NCBI RefSeq assembly: GCF_034190915.1
Contig: NW_026947496.1
Coordinates: 27,622,001-27,686,000 of the forward strand
Source: Cavia porcellus
Lineage: Eukaryota > Chordata > Mammalia > Rodentia > Caviidae
DNA length: 64,000 nucleotides
Direction of reading: 5' to 3'
In this document: positions 12,301-27,444 of the stretch, one piece after another
Layout of the letters: the number at the start of each line of letters is the position of its first letter
Position numbering within the stretch: the stretch's first letter is position 1
The notes under the pieces: generated by a model
Database searches by the model: none
What the model was told of the DNA's origin: nothing
The model's input: only the letters and a program-made list of their open reading frames with translations
Translations under genes and position numbers: made by a program

Positions 12301-15300
12301 AAGACACTCCTTACAACCCTGGGCCCTGAGAGATCAGTCTGGGCAGATAGGAGCGTGGCCACATACTCAACCCCAACACAGTGGTGCAGCCACCTCAGAG
12401 CCCTGGGAGCAGGTGCTTCTGCCCCAGCATGAGTTCCCAGTCAGAAATTCAGAGGCACCACCCATGGACTGGTTCTTTCCCATCTGAATTCTCACAGACC
12501 ACAGCATCTGCCTCTCTGTGCCCAAAATTTGTCTGACATCAGCCAAGCCAAGTGAGTAGGAACATACTGAGTTTCTGAGATGATGAAGGTTCTATGCTTT
12601 CCCTCTTTGAATATCATTATAATTCACAAGACTGTTTGGTCTTGTTTTTGTTTGATTAGTTAAAAAGCCTAAGAATTATTCTGGGGAACAGGGCAGAAAG
12701 ACAAAGAGGATTGGTGTGAGAAATAGCATGCTAAATTCACCTGGTACCATTCTCTAGCATGAAGCTCGTCAGGCGGTAGATATTGGTGGACCAGAACGCC
12801 ATATCATCCAGTCCTCCAAGGAAATACTCTTGGAAATGTTCCACCAAAAACGGGGACTTTGTGGAGTAGGTGGAATACAGCTACAGCAGAGAGAAAAGAA
12901 AAATAAGTCATGTGCCATTCCTGCCATTTGTAGACTCCTTTAAACTAAGATTTCAAAGAATAAAGTCTTTACCTTGGAAACAGCTAACATCTCTCCATAC
13001 CTACAACAGAGTGATTGTTTTGAGCATTGCAGTTTTTATTGAGAAATGCAGCAAATATAAAGGGAAAATATCATCTATATCTATCCAACTATCCCACATT
13101 TGCCCTCAAATAAGTAAAATCTGTAAATCCAAAATCCACTCCCAGGAACTAACACATGAAAGCATCCTAAGAAAGTCACATAGATCAGCTGGGAAGTTCC
13201 CTCTGGGTCACACTTACATTTCCAAGAACTGAAGGTAGGAACAGTCAACAATGACATTTTCAGTAATGACTTTCTGGCCATAGAGTTTCTCGTATATCCC
13301 CACAAGATCTTTGACAGGTACATACCTGAGAAATGCATTAGAATAAAATCTTTTGATTCTGAAGCTGAATATAACAGCAACAGATATAACAGCAGCTCTC
13401 AATTATTCTGAAATTATTATATACTAGATGTAATTACAGTAGTACTACTAGTACCCCTATTAGATTCCCATTTTACAAAGAGGGAAAATTGGGGTACAGG
13501 AAAGGTAGATAATCAGTTCAGTGACAGATACACAGCATGGTACCTTAAGTATTTAGGAAAGTATATTCAAAGATTCGAAACCATGAAATACAAAAGAAGT
13601 GCTTAATTTTATTAATTCAGAGCTCAAAAAAAAAATGAAGGTATTTTTACTTTTTTGAGTTAAACTATTCCCAAGAATCATTATTTTTAAAGCCCCCAAT
13701 ATGATTCCTCATCCTGACACATGCTAGTTTCTGAATATGCAGTGTAAGGCAGAAAAGAATTCTACATCCAGTTTTTGGTTCACAGATATTAGTTATTTTA
13801 GCTGGAAGAAGAGCCATATATTTTGAATTAGGATTTGTAGTGAATCATCTTTTAATTTCAAGATCTTATCAGTGCCAAGACAAAAATTACAACCAGTAAA
13901 CTATGATTTAATTACATTTACAAAAAGAAAAGGCTGGTAAGTCTATTTTTTATAAGAATACTGGTATGGCTTTTCCCAGTGAAAATAGTATAAAGGCTAG
14001 AGAAAAATAACAAATATTTGTTTTAATGAATCACTAAGCTAGCAAGAAAGTGAAATGTTTCCAGAGATCAAAAACTAATAGGAACTAGGAAGTCTGAGAG
14101 GTAAGCACAGGGGAATGCCACCTTCCCCCAGTGACGTCTGCCAAACCCTGAAGGATTTTGATGGCTGACAGGAGACGGGGGATAACTGTAGGAACCACCT
14201 GAAGTGGACCATTTCTACATTGAGTCTAGAGTACAAAAAGCTAGACATGGTGCATGCATATGAGCAAGAAATAAACCAAAACACACAAAAACACAGCAAA
14301 GAAATCTGCCTGTTTGCATCTTGGCAATGGAGAAAAAAGGAAAAAATACACATATATCCTCAGAAAAGGTAAGCCACACATTGTGATTAGAATCAGCAGC
14401 TCCATTAGCCAGCCCCACAAGTGTTTTGTACTGCTTCCCTGCTACCTATTTGTAGGTTAAAAAGGTCTCAGGTAAAAGGAACTAGGGAACCTGAAGAAGG
14501 CAAAGCAACCCCTTGCTGGAGAAAGGGAAGCCCAAGTAATTCAAGTACCATGAATACAACAGAAAGATGGCCAGTACCATGGCAGCCAAAGCTGAAAAAG
14601 TAGGTACAAAGGCAACACATTGTTAGAAGAGATCACTAAACCCTGATAAAAAATTCAATTCAGAAAGAGATGACTTTGAAACTTGACTATGTCTAATACT
14701 GTGTCTTCAAAACATCTATGCACATTGACAGAACAGTAGAAGGCAGCTGCAAAATCAACTATCAAGATGGAAGAAGTTGTAAACAAATTTCTCCCTCAGG
14801 GTAATCATCAGGCCAATCTGATAAAGACACAGTAAAAGAATATTAGTTATAGCTTATAAATAATTTTATTTGAACAGTGTAATAAATTAGCACTAAGAGG
14901 CATAACAAAATATGGACGTTAAACCAAAAATTGAAAATTAACCCTTTCAACCACTTGTAGAATATTTACAGAAATTGGTCATAACCTAGAATACAAATCA
15001 AGGCTCACTGAATTTCACAAAAGCCCAAAGAACATATAAGGAAGAAAACAATTAAGAATTGAAAGGAATAAAATAGAAAATGAATGTATGAATTGGACAC
15101 AGTGCATGCCTGTAATCCCCATATTCTAAGAGGCTGAGGCAGAAGAATTGCAAGCTCAAATTCAGTTTTGGTAACTCTGTAAGACTCTGTCTCAAAATAA
15201 AAATAAAAAGATTTGGGATATAGTTCAGTCCGAAGGCCCTAGGTTCAGTTTCCAGTACCACAAGAAAAAAGGAAGGAAGGAAGGAAGGAAGGAAGGAAGG

Positions 15301-18300
15301 AAGGAAGGAAGGAAGGAAGGAAGGAAGGAGAGGGAAAAGAGAGGGTAAGAGAAAGGCAAAAGGGAAAGTGGGAAGGAGGAAAACAGAGTAAATGTATAAC
15401 AGGGAAGACTGAGAAAGCCAAAGTTCATTCTTTAAAATAATAAAAGTGAAAAATATTATACAAGATGGTTTAAAAGTGTGAAGGAAGCATATACATTATG
15501 AATAACAAAGGGAACATTTAAGTACAAATAAAATAGGGGCCAAAAGCTAGTAAGTTGATATTATGAACAATCTTGTACCAAAATGTTTAAATACTTAAAA
15601 TGGAAAAATCCTAGAAAAACACAGAACTCTTAAGAAGAAATTGAGAAACTATATAATCCTATAGCCATTAGAGAAGTTTTTATAAAATTCCTGCAAAGAA
15701 AACAGCAGCACTAGACAGCGTTAGAGACAGGTTCAAGGGACCAAAGTTCTGATCTTACAGAAGCCTCCAGAGAATATGAAAGAAAAAACATTTCCCAATT
15801 ATTTCCAGCAAGGCCTTGATAAAAAATATTTTAAAAAAGAAGAAGAGTACATGTTCACTCATAAATACAAATACAACAACCTTAACAAGAACAACATAAG
15901 CAGCACATATAAAGAAGTCAATAAACCACAACAGAATTGGTTTTGCTCCAGGAAGTAAGCTTGATGTAGTACTAGCAATAGATTAATAAAGTTCATTGCA
16001 TTAACATGTAAGGAACATGACTATCTCAGATGCAAAGTAAATGTTTAACACAATCTATCTAATATTAATGCATAAGAATTATTAAACTAGAGATAGAAGG
16101 AAACTTCCTTCAATAAAAAGAATCTACAAAACTCCATGACATGATAATGATGAAGCTCTGACAGTATCTTAAGATCAATAACAAAAATAAGTATGCTCAG
16201 TATGAATACTGTAGTTGAGACACTAGCCAGAATGATATAACAGGGAAAAAAAAGGCAAAAGTAAAAGGATTCTACTTTGGAGATTGTAACTGTGACTCTA
16301 TAGTAAATTCTAAAGAACCACCAAGTAAGTTACTAATGAGAAAGCTTAGAAAGGTTGCTAGCTACAAAATCAAAATTTAAAAGTTGCCTGCATTTCTGTA
16401 GATCAGTAATTAATTAGAAAACACAACTTTAAAAATTATTTATGGTAGTGAATAAAAGTATAATGTCTCTGGATCTAAATCTAATAAAATACATAAGAGC
16501 TTGGTGGAAAAATTTATAAAAAGTCATTCAAGAACATGTAAGTAAATAAAATATAAAAAAATACATAAGGAAAAGAAGATTCAATATTGCCAAATAGCTA
16601 ATTCTACTCCAATTCACCTCTGGGGTCAATAAACATCCAATCAAAATTCCAAAAAAAGTCAGATGTGGTGGCGCATGCCTGTAATGTCAGTACTCGGGAG
16701 GCTGAGACAGGATGATCACTGAGAGTTCAAGGCCAGCCTGGGCTATGTAGTGAGTCCAAGCCAGCCTGAACTGCATAGCAAGACCCTATCTCAAAAACCA
16801 AAAACATTCCAACAAGGTTTTTCTTCAAAGATGTCAACCTGATTCTGAATTTATGTGAAAGAGTAAAGACAAAAAATAGACAAGGTTCTTTGGAAGGAAA
16901 AAAATAGGAAGATATCCCAACTTGTCCTAAAACAAGTTTAAAGCAAAACATACACACACATGCTTAAAACTACATCTATCAACATTATGTCCTAAGTGCC
17001 ATTTACACATCACATATCTGAGAGGACACTGCTCTTACCAGCGCCGAGCAAGGTAGTTCAAATTAAATTCAAACTGGCTCACCACGTCTCCTCCTGCAGC
17101 ACGAGAAGGACATGAACATTTGACAGGTTAATGCCAACACTGCATGCTTCTCCCAGTACAACTTTTCACAAACAAGATTACTCATTCTTCATCATTACGT
17201 GTTTCTGTTGTTTTAGACAGGAATGTCTTTAAGAAAAAAGACTTTAAAAATCTTATCTAGCAAAGTATATGAACTAAGGAGGAATTATCTATCTAACTAA
17301 AGAATTTTTTTACATTAAGGAAAAACAGACCATAGGAATTCCTTTAAATAAGTATTCACCACATAAATTGTGTCTTAAAGAGAATTTACTACAGAAAAAA
17401 AATGGATTTTTTCAATTTAAACCAAAAGAGATTAGGAGATACCAGTTGTGTATTTTAACCACATATAAGTTTCTCTAAAATTATGACACAAGGCAATGAC
17501 AAAATGTATTTTAAATATAATAATGCATATACAACTATTTATAAACATATCTCTATGTTGAATAGAGATACGTCTCACTCTCTATGAAATGTAGTATTAA
17601 AAATAGCCAGTTAAGCATACAATATTGGAAAAATATTTTTTAAAACATACTTAAAGCACAGTAATGATTTCATTATATTTGCAATCACAGGGGAAAACTT
17701 GGCAGATATAAATAAACAGTACCAAAATCACCAGCTGAATGGGCGTCAGGATAGGAGCCATGAAAATCAATCTGAGAAAGAAAAAAAAAAAAGCCTCTGA
17801 TGTGTATCATGAACTGGAGCCCAAACTCATCCTACCCTACCATCAAACAGGGTTCAGGGGTAGCAGAATAGCGGGGTCACCTGGCCAAGTGAAAGACTGA
17901 GGAGTTTTATAGGTGGATTCCATTCTCCCCATCATGTTTTACTTTGTTTTTTGTAATGGAGTTGGATATTTAATATCTGGCAACAAAGCTATTGCAGATA
18001 ACAGTACCTCCCAGGATATATAAATCTCCAAGGCCAAGTTTAATCTTCTAACAAACGGAATTAATAACAACTGCTGTCCAGAGGAGTCTTCCAGAAGCAA
18101 AGCCACTAGCTAAGGCCACAATTACCAGTATGGGACTATGGCATTTTCACAGAGAAAATTTGAAAAGAAATAAAGCAGAACCGGTTCTTCTAAAAAGAAC
18201 CAATGGGTGGGTACTCCTATCCTTACTTATTAAGGCACACAGTTTGAATAAAACTAAAACAGTGTCACATCATTTGCCATTTTCAGTGCATGCAAGTCAT

Positions 18301-21300
18301 TCCAGTCTCAGGGGTGAATCTATCTGGGTCCAAGAAAAAAAAGAACAAACAGGAAAAGACAACACTATGACCAAACACCACTCTGGGCAAGAAATCTTGT
18401 TTGCACATGACATCTGAATAACCTAAGATATCCCTTTCTGGGCGAGTCTGCTTTTGGGCTTGGAAGAGACAGCTGAACTCCCACAGTGCCAGGCACTGGA
18501 GAGATGGGTACTCACGGCTGCCATGGTCCTGAGGAAGCCCTGCTCGATGTCCAGGCTGTGCCAGCTCACATCTGCCACCATGTGAGAGGTAATTCCAAAC
18601 AAGAAGGCCACCAGCTTCTCGGTGTTCTATAATGAACGAATGGCAGTCCTGTGTGTCTGGGTTATTTTATAACAATCCTATGAACAGTCTATGTATTTTA
18701 GCTTGAAATTGACAAATTTCCAGTATCAAAACAACAATAATTTAGAGATGGATACAATGTATCCTCGAGTCACCAAAACCTGCATGGAACTTGTTAAATG
18801 TTCTATACGCCCTTGGAAGTGCTGTCAGATTACCATGCCCCAAACTTTTTTTTCCTCATAACCTATTCAAGAATCAACTAGGCATCTACTGTGTCCCAAG
18901 TGCTCTGTTTATTTTTTTGTGTTTTAAAGTGAAAAGAAAAGAAAAGAAAACCAAAAACAATGATACATTGCACCTGTGGTTGCCCCACCAGCAGTCTGTC
19001 CCCTAGTTCTGTGACCGCTACTTGCCATTGTGCCATAACAACATAATAGGACATTAATAATGGTTAATATGTTGTATGTTGTTAGCTTCAAAGTAATTGG
19101 TCAGTTAACGAGATATAGACCTGAAAAACCGATCAAACAATGAAAGCAATAACTATTCTTTTGATAAACAGCGATTAGTAGTATAATTATGTGTCTTGTA
19201 TGTGTGTGTGTTTTCCATTTCTTTTCTCCCTTCTCTTATCCCACTTGTTTGGCTATTTTTTCTTTTGAGCAGTTTCTTCTTTTACTTTCACAATATCTAC
19301 TGTACATTTTGGATCCTATTTACTCTTTCAGTTTTTTAGACTAGGAGACAATATGATATTTACACACGTGAGTCTGATTTACTTCATTGATGAGTATGGT
19401 CTCAATTTTGCATCCATTTACCTACAAAAGCCTCGAGTTTTTCCTCTTTATAACTGAGCAGTACTCCACTGTATGACAATACCACATCTTTTTTATCCAT
19501 TCCACGAATAATGGGCATTTGGGTTGTATCAAAGAGATTTTTTCACTTTTTAGAACTGCTTTGTTGAAGTATAATTGACAAGACACACGCTATAATACTT
19601 AAAATATATCGTGTGATATGTTTTGGAATACACATATATCTGTTAAGCCACCAAGATAATGAACCTATCCATATTCTTACGTTTTCTGGTACCCTCTGTC
19701 TCCTTTCTACCTCTCTTTGCTTCCACGTCTTCAAGTAACCACTGACTGGCTTTTCATCACTAGGACTAATTTGCATTGTCTAACTCTGTATATGGGGTTC
19801 TGACTTCATTTACTCAGCAAATCTAAAATCCATTCACGTTGTTTGCTATGTTTATAATTCATTTCTTTGGTTTGTTTCTAAGATTTAGCTATTAAAAATT
19901 GTGCTGCTAAAACTATGAGTGCATATATATCACTTTGGCATGATGTTTTCAATTCTTCTGGGAAATTACCCAGAAGGGGAATAGCTGGGTCAAATGGGAT
20001 CTCCAGTCCTAGTGTTCTGAGGAATCTCCACACTGATTTCCACAATGATTGTACTAGTCTACACCCTCACTAACAGTGGAGAAGGGTTCCTTTTACTCCA
20101 CAATCCCTTCAGCATTTGTTATTGATTTCTTGATGATAGTCATTCTTTCTGGAGTGAGATGGAATCTCAGTGTTATTTAAATTTGTATTTCTCAAATGAT
20201 CAGTGTGCTGAACATTTTTTCATATATTTACCTGCCATTTGTATTTCTTCATCTGAGAAGTGTGTGTGCATCTCAGATATGCATCTTTGGATTGGGTCTT
20301 TGAGTTTGGGGCCTGGTATTTTTCATGAACTCTTTACATGTTCTACATAAAGTCCTTTGTCTGAGTGAGGATGGCTAAATTTTTTTCCATTTCTGTGGGT
20401 TGTCTTTTCACTCTGATAATTTCTTTTGATGCCCAAAAACTTTTTAATAAGATGAGACCCCAGTTGTTGATTCTTTGAAGTACTTTCCGTGCAGTTTGGA
20501 TTTTGCTCATGAACTCTCTGCCCTCCCCTATGTTTTCAAGATTCCTACCTACCTGGATTTCCAGTAGATTTAGCAATTTTGTTTTAATACTTAGATCTAA
20601 ATATTAAAATGGACCAAATGCTGACAGCACAAAGGCAAGTAGCTGTCACAGAGCTAGGGGACAGGGTGCTGATGTGACAAGCATAGGTGCAAATACCTGG
20701 TAGATAAGGGGTGCGAGATGGAGGGGGCACCTACTTTCTCCCAGGGAAGAGGAAAGTTCTCCCGGATGTAATGGATGCTTGCATTGAGGAACGGTGTCCA
20801 GTGTGTGCTCTCAGACACATCGTGGAATTTTCCTGAAGAAACAAAAGCAAGGCTCTAGGCTCAAAGAAGCCAGTCTCCACCAACCATCTCCCACCCCACT
20901 GATGCAGCCTCCCTTCCCCTCGTCCCGCCAAGCCTCCTGGTTTCTTCTGTGGGAGGTCAAGGGTGCCTCCCAGAGTAGAACAGCGCTGTCACTTTGGAAA
21001 AGGCAGGGACCATGTCCCTGATGGCCAAGAGCCCTCCAGGAGGAACAGGCCAGCCTGAGCTGCTCCCAGTACCTCGCATGAACTGGCTGCAAAGGAAGCT
21101 AGAAGGCTCCCCTTCCATGCCCTAAAACTCAGGAGACAAGTTTGAGTTGCTTCATTTATTTGTGGAGGAATTTTAAATGTTTACTTTGTCCCTCAGAGTC
21201 ACTCTGTCTAAAAAGCACAAAAGGTGAATCTTCCACAGGCTTTTAAGAACTTGAATTAAAACAATTATTTTTAAATAGCATAGGCTTGAGTGGTTCATAC

Positions 21301-24300
21301 AAGCATCACTGGAGCAGGTACCCCAGGAAGCATTTCATGGCCCCAGGAAAGGTAGAAAAGACAGGGATGTCACCCATTCCCAATCTCCAAGTGCTACAGA
21401 TTCTTCATTGGTTGCCAGTGTCAAGGACAAATGGAAACAATGCTTGGGAACTCAGACTCATTTGTTCCCACTGCTTTATGCTGTGACTTAAGTAAACACT
21501 GCCTGTAACCCAGCTCAAGTTACCAGTTTTTCTGAAAATTCCTTTCAAAGAAGTTGAAATTAAGATATTTGATTTGGTCCAGCAGTATTCCAAAGATATA
21601 ATTTTAAATGATTCCTACTCTCCAGAATATAGTAAAAATCCAGAATGAAGTATCAGTAGCTCTTTTGCCCAACTTCCACTGAATAGAATTGCCAGGCTCA
21701 TGCAGACCAAAGGGAACCTGAGGGCACGCTGGATGCTAAAGTCAGCCACTGCGCAGAGCACAGCACAGAACCACCCCCAGGTATCTGTCAGGTCTGTGCT
21801 CACCTTCCTAAGACCAGATATGCTTCTATTGCCCAATATTGAATTAAAATAAATTACTGGAAACATAAACTATGCATATAACAAAGGGAATTATTCTGGA
21901 CAATTAAGTATCTAAGAATGTTAAAAATACTTTTAAACAATACAATAAACACGAATCATCAAAAAAAGAAAAAGAGCCAGGACTGTTGATCATGCCTACA
22001 TGCCTATAATCACAGTACTCAGGAGATACGATGATCGCATGAGGTCAGCCTGGGGTACATAGTGAGTCCAGTACTAGCCTGGATGACATAGTGAGACCCT
22101 CTGTCAAAAAAAAAAAAAAAAAGGAACACTACTGTTGAATTAGATGTGTATGAAGACAAAATCAAGATTGAAAAAATTCTTAGAAATCTATACTACAATC
22201 CCCATTATTGTTATATATTTTTTAGTTTTTTTCAATTTACTTTTTTGATGTATGCTATGGTCTGTGTCTGGATGTCCCTCCAACACTTCATGCAGTCATG
22301 GAGGGTGGGTCTTTCGAAGGTAACTGAATCTAATGTTTGTGTTTGGTTCATTGTCTAATGCTGGGATTGGCAGTGTGAGTGCTGCACCCACCCTGAGGCG
22401 GAGAGCCAACATTCAGCATAAGGAAGGGAGACAGGCTTGCTTCTTTTACCCTTTTGCTCTTGTTGCTTTTGGTGTCTGCTGTAGCCTCCATGTTGCCCCT
22501 GTGCCAAGCCACCCTGCCTTGGAGCAGCTGATTATGGACTGAAACCTCCATGAACTATGAACTAAATAAACCCTTCCTTCCTTAATTTTCTGTGTAGAGC
22601 ATTTTGTCTCAGCAATGACAGAAAAGTAACCACGATAATTTATGTCCTACACCACTCCCAATCTTTATATAAGAGCATATATACTACTTTATAGAGACAT
22701 AAAAATGCTAAGTAGTTTTCATTGTTTTTCTACTTTTCTCAGAATAGTTAGTATTATGTATTTTGTCGAGCTCTGTAAATGGCATACACTAAAATGTTTC
22801 TCACATTCAATGAATACATAATGGGGTTCTAATTGCAGGAGTGAGTAGCCTAGAAAAACTTCAAAAATCCCTAAAGATATCACTGTATACTTTTTAAATG
22901 AGATAAAGATAAAGTTTTAAATGAGATAAACACTTAGATAACCCTGTCAGCAGAAATAGTTTCTACAAGACCTGGATGGTTTTTATTCCACAGCCTTGCC
23001 ATTCTCTTCCACCTACGAAGTGACTCTGGGGTCACCTGCTTCAAGGGGCTTCATGGTTCCTGGGGTCTGGTTAGGCTGTTTGGCTAACAGAACTAACAGG
23101 CATCAGAGCAAAGCCGCGTGAGGGGTTAGGTTGGGAAGTCACAGTGGCTGATTGCTCCTGCCAGGTGACCTCTCTAGGAAGCTCTCCTCTGCCTACAGGT
23201 CTAGCAATTGCTCCCTGCCCTTCCCTGTCTCTTGGGCTTCCTTAAATCCAATCCATATCTGTGAAAATTATTCTCTTTTTAGATGCCTCTCAAGGCACTC
23301 GGTTTATTTTTTTTCAAATCCATTTTATTTCAAGGAGAAAAAGAAGAAAAAAAACCTAAAACATAATTGTAAAGCACATCAATGGGAGGACCAGTGGTAC
23401 ATACGCTGAAGGCACTCAGTTTGAATGTGACTTCTAAGCTCCCTAGGCCCTAACTTGTATACCCCAGTTTATGGATAACACTACCTGAGATTTGTATCAC
23501 ACTTCTCAAATACTCTGCATGAAAGTGACCCATCCAGGACCAAGCAGGGTCTGCATTATCATGCTATATTACAGGCATGGTGAGAGACATCACGTATGAC
23601 TCTTTCAAGACACATGCTAAAAGGTAATATAGAAGAAATGCAAACTCAGACCTTTTGATTTCTTGCAAAATGTTTTCTCCCTACCACAAAGCAGTAAAAT
23701 AAGCAAGGATACTAAGAATATGTTTCATCAAAAAATAAAATTTTCTGAATTTCTGAGCTTAACCAGGTAAGCCACTGACTACCAATAGTGGAAAATATAT
23801 TGTGCCATTATACACTTTTAAAGTCACAGCCATTCCTATTAACCAAGTGAAAATGACATCGTTTGGTCTGCAAATCTTACCTGCAAATCTTACCTGATTT
23901 GCAGAAGCTGGGGTAAAAAGCATCAGGAAACACAGATCCAGCCTGATATGCATCTTGGTGTTCTTTTAACAGCTGGAGAGCCAGAAAATACAGAGATTAG
24001 GGAGCCAAAGGAAACACCTTTGGAAACACAGAAACTATTGATTTTTAGCTATGAAATCCAAGATTCCCAGGGGAAGGGATGGATGAAAAGGGGAACAGGC
24101 AGGCAAGCATAAAAAATGATAAAAACTTGCATAACCCAAGACAACACATTACAATATACAACTTCATGTTCATGCCTACCAAACATTTACTAATTAAAAA
24201 GTCACAAAGATAATCTATTTAAATTTCGTTCCCTTCCATTTTTTTCTGTCTATTCAGTAGAGCAGAATTTCCTGGACCCTATTTCACTGACTCAGAGCTG

Positions 24301-27300
24301 GTTCATGATAAGATTTGCAAGGATCCACAGTGACATGTAGAGATAGAAAGACAGGCAGGCAGGCAAACAGGCAGGCAAAGGACTGGCTTGCTAGGTCCAT
24401 TCTTACTCCATGTGGCATGCCTAGCAGCACATGCTCAGACTGCCCAACCTGAGTCTGGTGGGGCACAGCCTCCTCCATGGACCCCACTTGCTTGTGGTAA
24501 CATGGAAACACATGGTGTTTATACAGTGAAGGTGGCAGAGTTGTGCAAAGTGTCCCATGTGCTCCTAGGTGAAGTTCAGGGCATCCAGTTTGCAAGAAGA
24601 TTGTGACTGTGGTGATGTCTCACAGTCGGTCGTCAAGATGGTGGCTTCTTAGTTTCCAAACCATGTATGAGCCCATTGAATCTGCTGGTAGCCAAAGGGG
24701 TCGTGGTTGTTACTGCCAATCAGCTGAGGGTTCTTTTGCTCAATTCAGATGGAAACAGCAAAGTGAAACTTGGTTAGTGGCTCTGCTCTCAGCCCTCAGT
24801 GTTTCAGTTCTGGGGCTGAAGTCACCTTAGCAGCCTCTTGGCGGCCAGGCAAAACCCCTGCCAACTACCCATTAATGCCCACTAGACACTGCCCATCCCT
24901 GCTGCTAGTCTCTGAGCTTTTCAGAGCTAGCTGTGCCTCATGTTTGTAGTTCTTTTTCAATGCAACCTGCTCTGGTTGTGCTACCCAGTAAAAGAAGCCG
25001 TAGTAGATTTATAAGACCTGCCAAGTCTTCAATACCTAGCAGATTTTCAGGGCCAACAGTGCTAGGCCTTTACTGAACAGAGCCTGTGCTGAACATAGAC
25101 AGTACTGTACATTAGAGAGAGCCTTTCGAGACCAACTCAAGGAATTTGATATAAATTGCTGCTTATATAACAGCAGCAAACTTGTGATTGGCCCAATAGT
25201 TAAGCCAGTGATTGATTCAAATTTAAGTCTTGATTGGTCCAGATTCAAGTCTACTGCTCAGCTCAAATTCATACGTGCTGCAATCAGGCCAGACATCTTT
25301 CAGAGAAGGCATGGGGTGTCAGGGTATCCAGGATTGTCGAAGCTGTCATGGCAGCAGTTCAAAAGAATTTTGGAAAATGCTATTTAATTGAGAGCTGTCA
25401 CATCTCTGTGAAAATGGTGGGACCAAAACTAAGGGATTCTTCAGGAGGGTTGGCTGTATTCATCACAGCTTACTGGGGTGTGAGGAGGTTGGGGATGAGA
25501 TCTTCCCCAATTTCTGCCACTTCTTCAGGAAGGCAGCAACCTCAGAAGCAGGTAAAAAAGGGTTGTACATCCTGTCAGAGAAGCCTGGAGAACACTCACA
25601 AAGTCACTCAAGGGTAGCAGGAGGACACTGGGGCAGGTTGTTGCCATCCATACTCAGGAGAGGGTGAGGGAGCTGTGGGATAAGCCATGCTCCAGTCTGG
25701 CGGCTGCAAGAAAGGACATCAAGCCATTTCTCCTCTGTCTGTGTGACGGCAGCCCTGCTGCAGAGCCTGCCGGTTGTCCTGGGTATAGTTCTGTTTTTTT
25801 CTGGACACTCAGCCTGGCCCTGGCCCTCCAGTTCCCACACAAGCTCGGCATAGTAAATTTCCAAATTCTCGGCATGGCATCCTCTCTGCCTGAGCCAGAC
25901 TGAGGGCTTTCCAAGATCTGGGAACTCACTCCACTTGACAAGGCAAAACTGGGGTTTGGTGACACCACATTTTTATTTTCTGAGAAGGACTTACAATAAT
26001 GTGGACCATCCACAGAGGCAACAAAGACGTACTTTGAAAACATAAAACAAGGAAAAGGCAGAATCATCTATTCTTGTTTTTAGTTTTTCCCAGAGGAACA
26101 GAACCACTCCCGCCTGAGGACACTGAATGCCATGCCCAGGAGTGCTGGGCCCAGTAGGAGGAGGAACCACCAGCACACGGACACCTCACATGTTAGGCTC
26201 AGAGAGGGACATGTGACAGGAGACCTCCCAGCCAGTGTTCTGGAAGCTGCTGTCTCCCACTAGGCTCTGAGGCCAAGTCCCCACTGTGGAAGGAGGCAGA
26301 ACACCATCAGGACCACTAGATCTTTCTCCAGCTGGGGGGGAATCAGTCACACGAATCGATAAAGTTGGTTAAGTCTCTTCTTTCAAAAGATAGCCTGAGT
26401 TGGACTTTTGTTACTTAAAAATAATAATTAACTTTATTGAATATTTACCCTACCAGCCAGTGTTCAAAGGACTTTCTTAAGACTTGATCCTCCAATGAGG
26501 TACATACATTATGTGACATGACAAAATAATTCTGAAATAAATTTTAAAAAATAAATGTGTAAAAGCATCAGGAAACTTCTAGAAAACAAACAAGAAGACC
26601 CCTGAGGTAAGAGGTATCTTTCACATATGAAAATAGATTTTTGTGCTATAGAAATAAGACAGTAAAGATACTAGGACCCAAAACACAAACATAGGTGGGG
26701 TGCGGCCCAGTGGTAGAGCACTTGCCTGGCATGAACCAGGCCCTGGGCTTCATCCTCAGCACTCTGCTCCCCAGAAGGAACAGAGCCACAAGCAGAATAA
26801 AGATTATAGAAACAAACTCAAGCTAAGCGCACAAACAATTTATTGACATAGGATAATAAATGATAGGGTGCTCACCAACTATGGTTGTCACAACCCCAGA
26901 GCAACAACTCTGCTTTCTCTACACCCCAAATCTGTGCTTCTGTAGGTGAAGTTAACATTACTGATAACGAGTCGCTGGATCACCATCATGCTTTATTCCA
27001 AAATAAACACAGAGTAAACTAGAAAATTAAGCATCAAAAATGGAGAGTATTTACTAATTGACTTGAAAAGTAGAAAGCATTATTAACTTTTAAATATAAA
27101 AATATACCAAGGCACAATGTTAACCCAGGGATAAAAAATTAACAAAAATTTCTGTTTGAGAAAACTGGAATTGATATACTTTTTCTTATGCTTCCTGCTA
27201 AATGTGACCAAAAATCCCTGGAAATTATAAAATAAATATAAGATAACCCTGAAAAGTGAAGCAAAGTATGATGACCTCTTTGGTTTCTCTTTTTTGCCTC

Positions 27301-27403
27301 ACATATCCCAAACCAGATCATGGAAAAGCTACACATGCATGTGCATGTGCACACATAGACATGCCCACACACACTCATACACACACATGCACACACACAT
27401 ACA

Positions 27404-27444
<41 letters not shown>

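Noticed and set aside
12741..12750. GTACC donor at 12747 as the end of GPLD1 exon 10
   Set aside because: It gives phase 1 and throws exon 11 into a wrong frame. The donor GTGAAT seven bases later restores the ENGT-S-NCDLP sequence.
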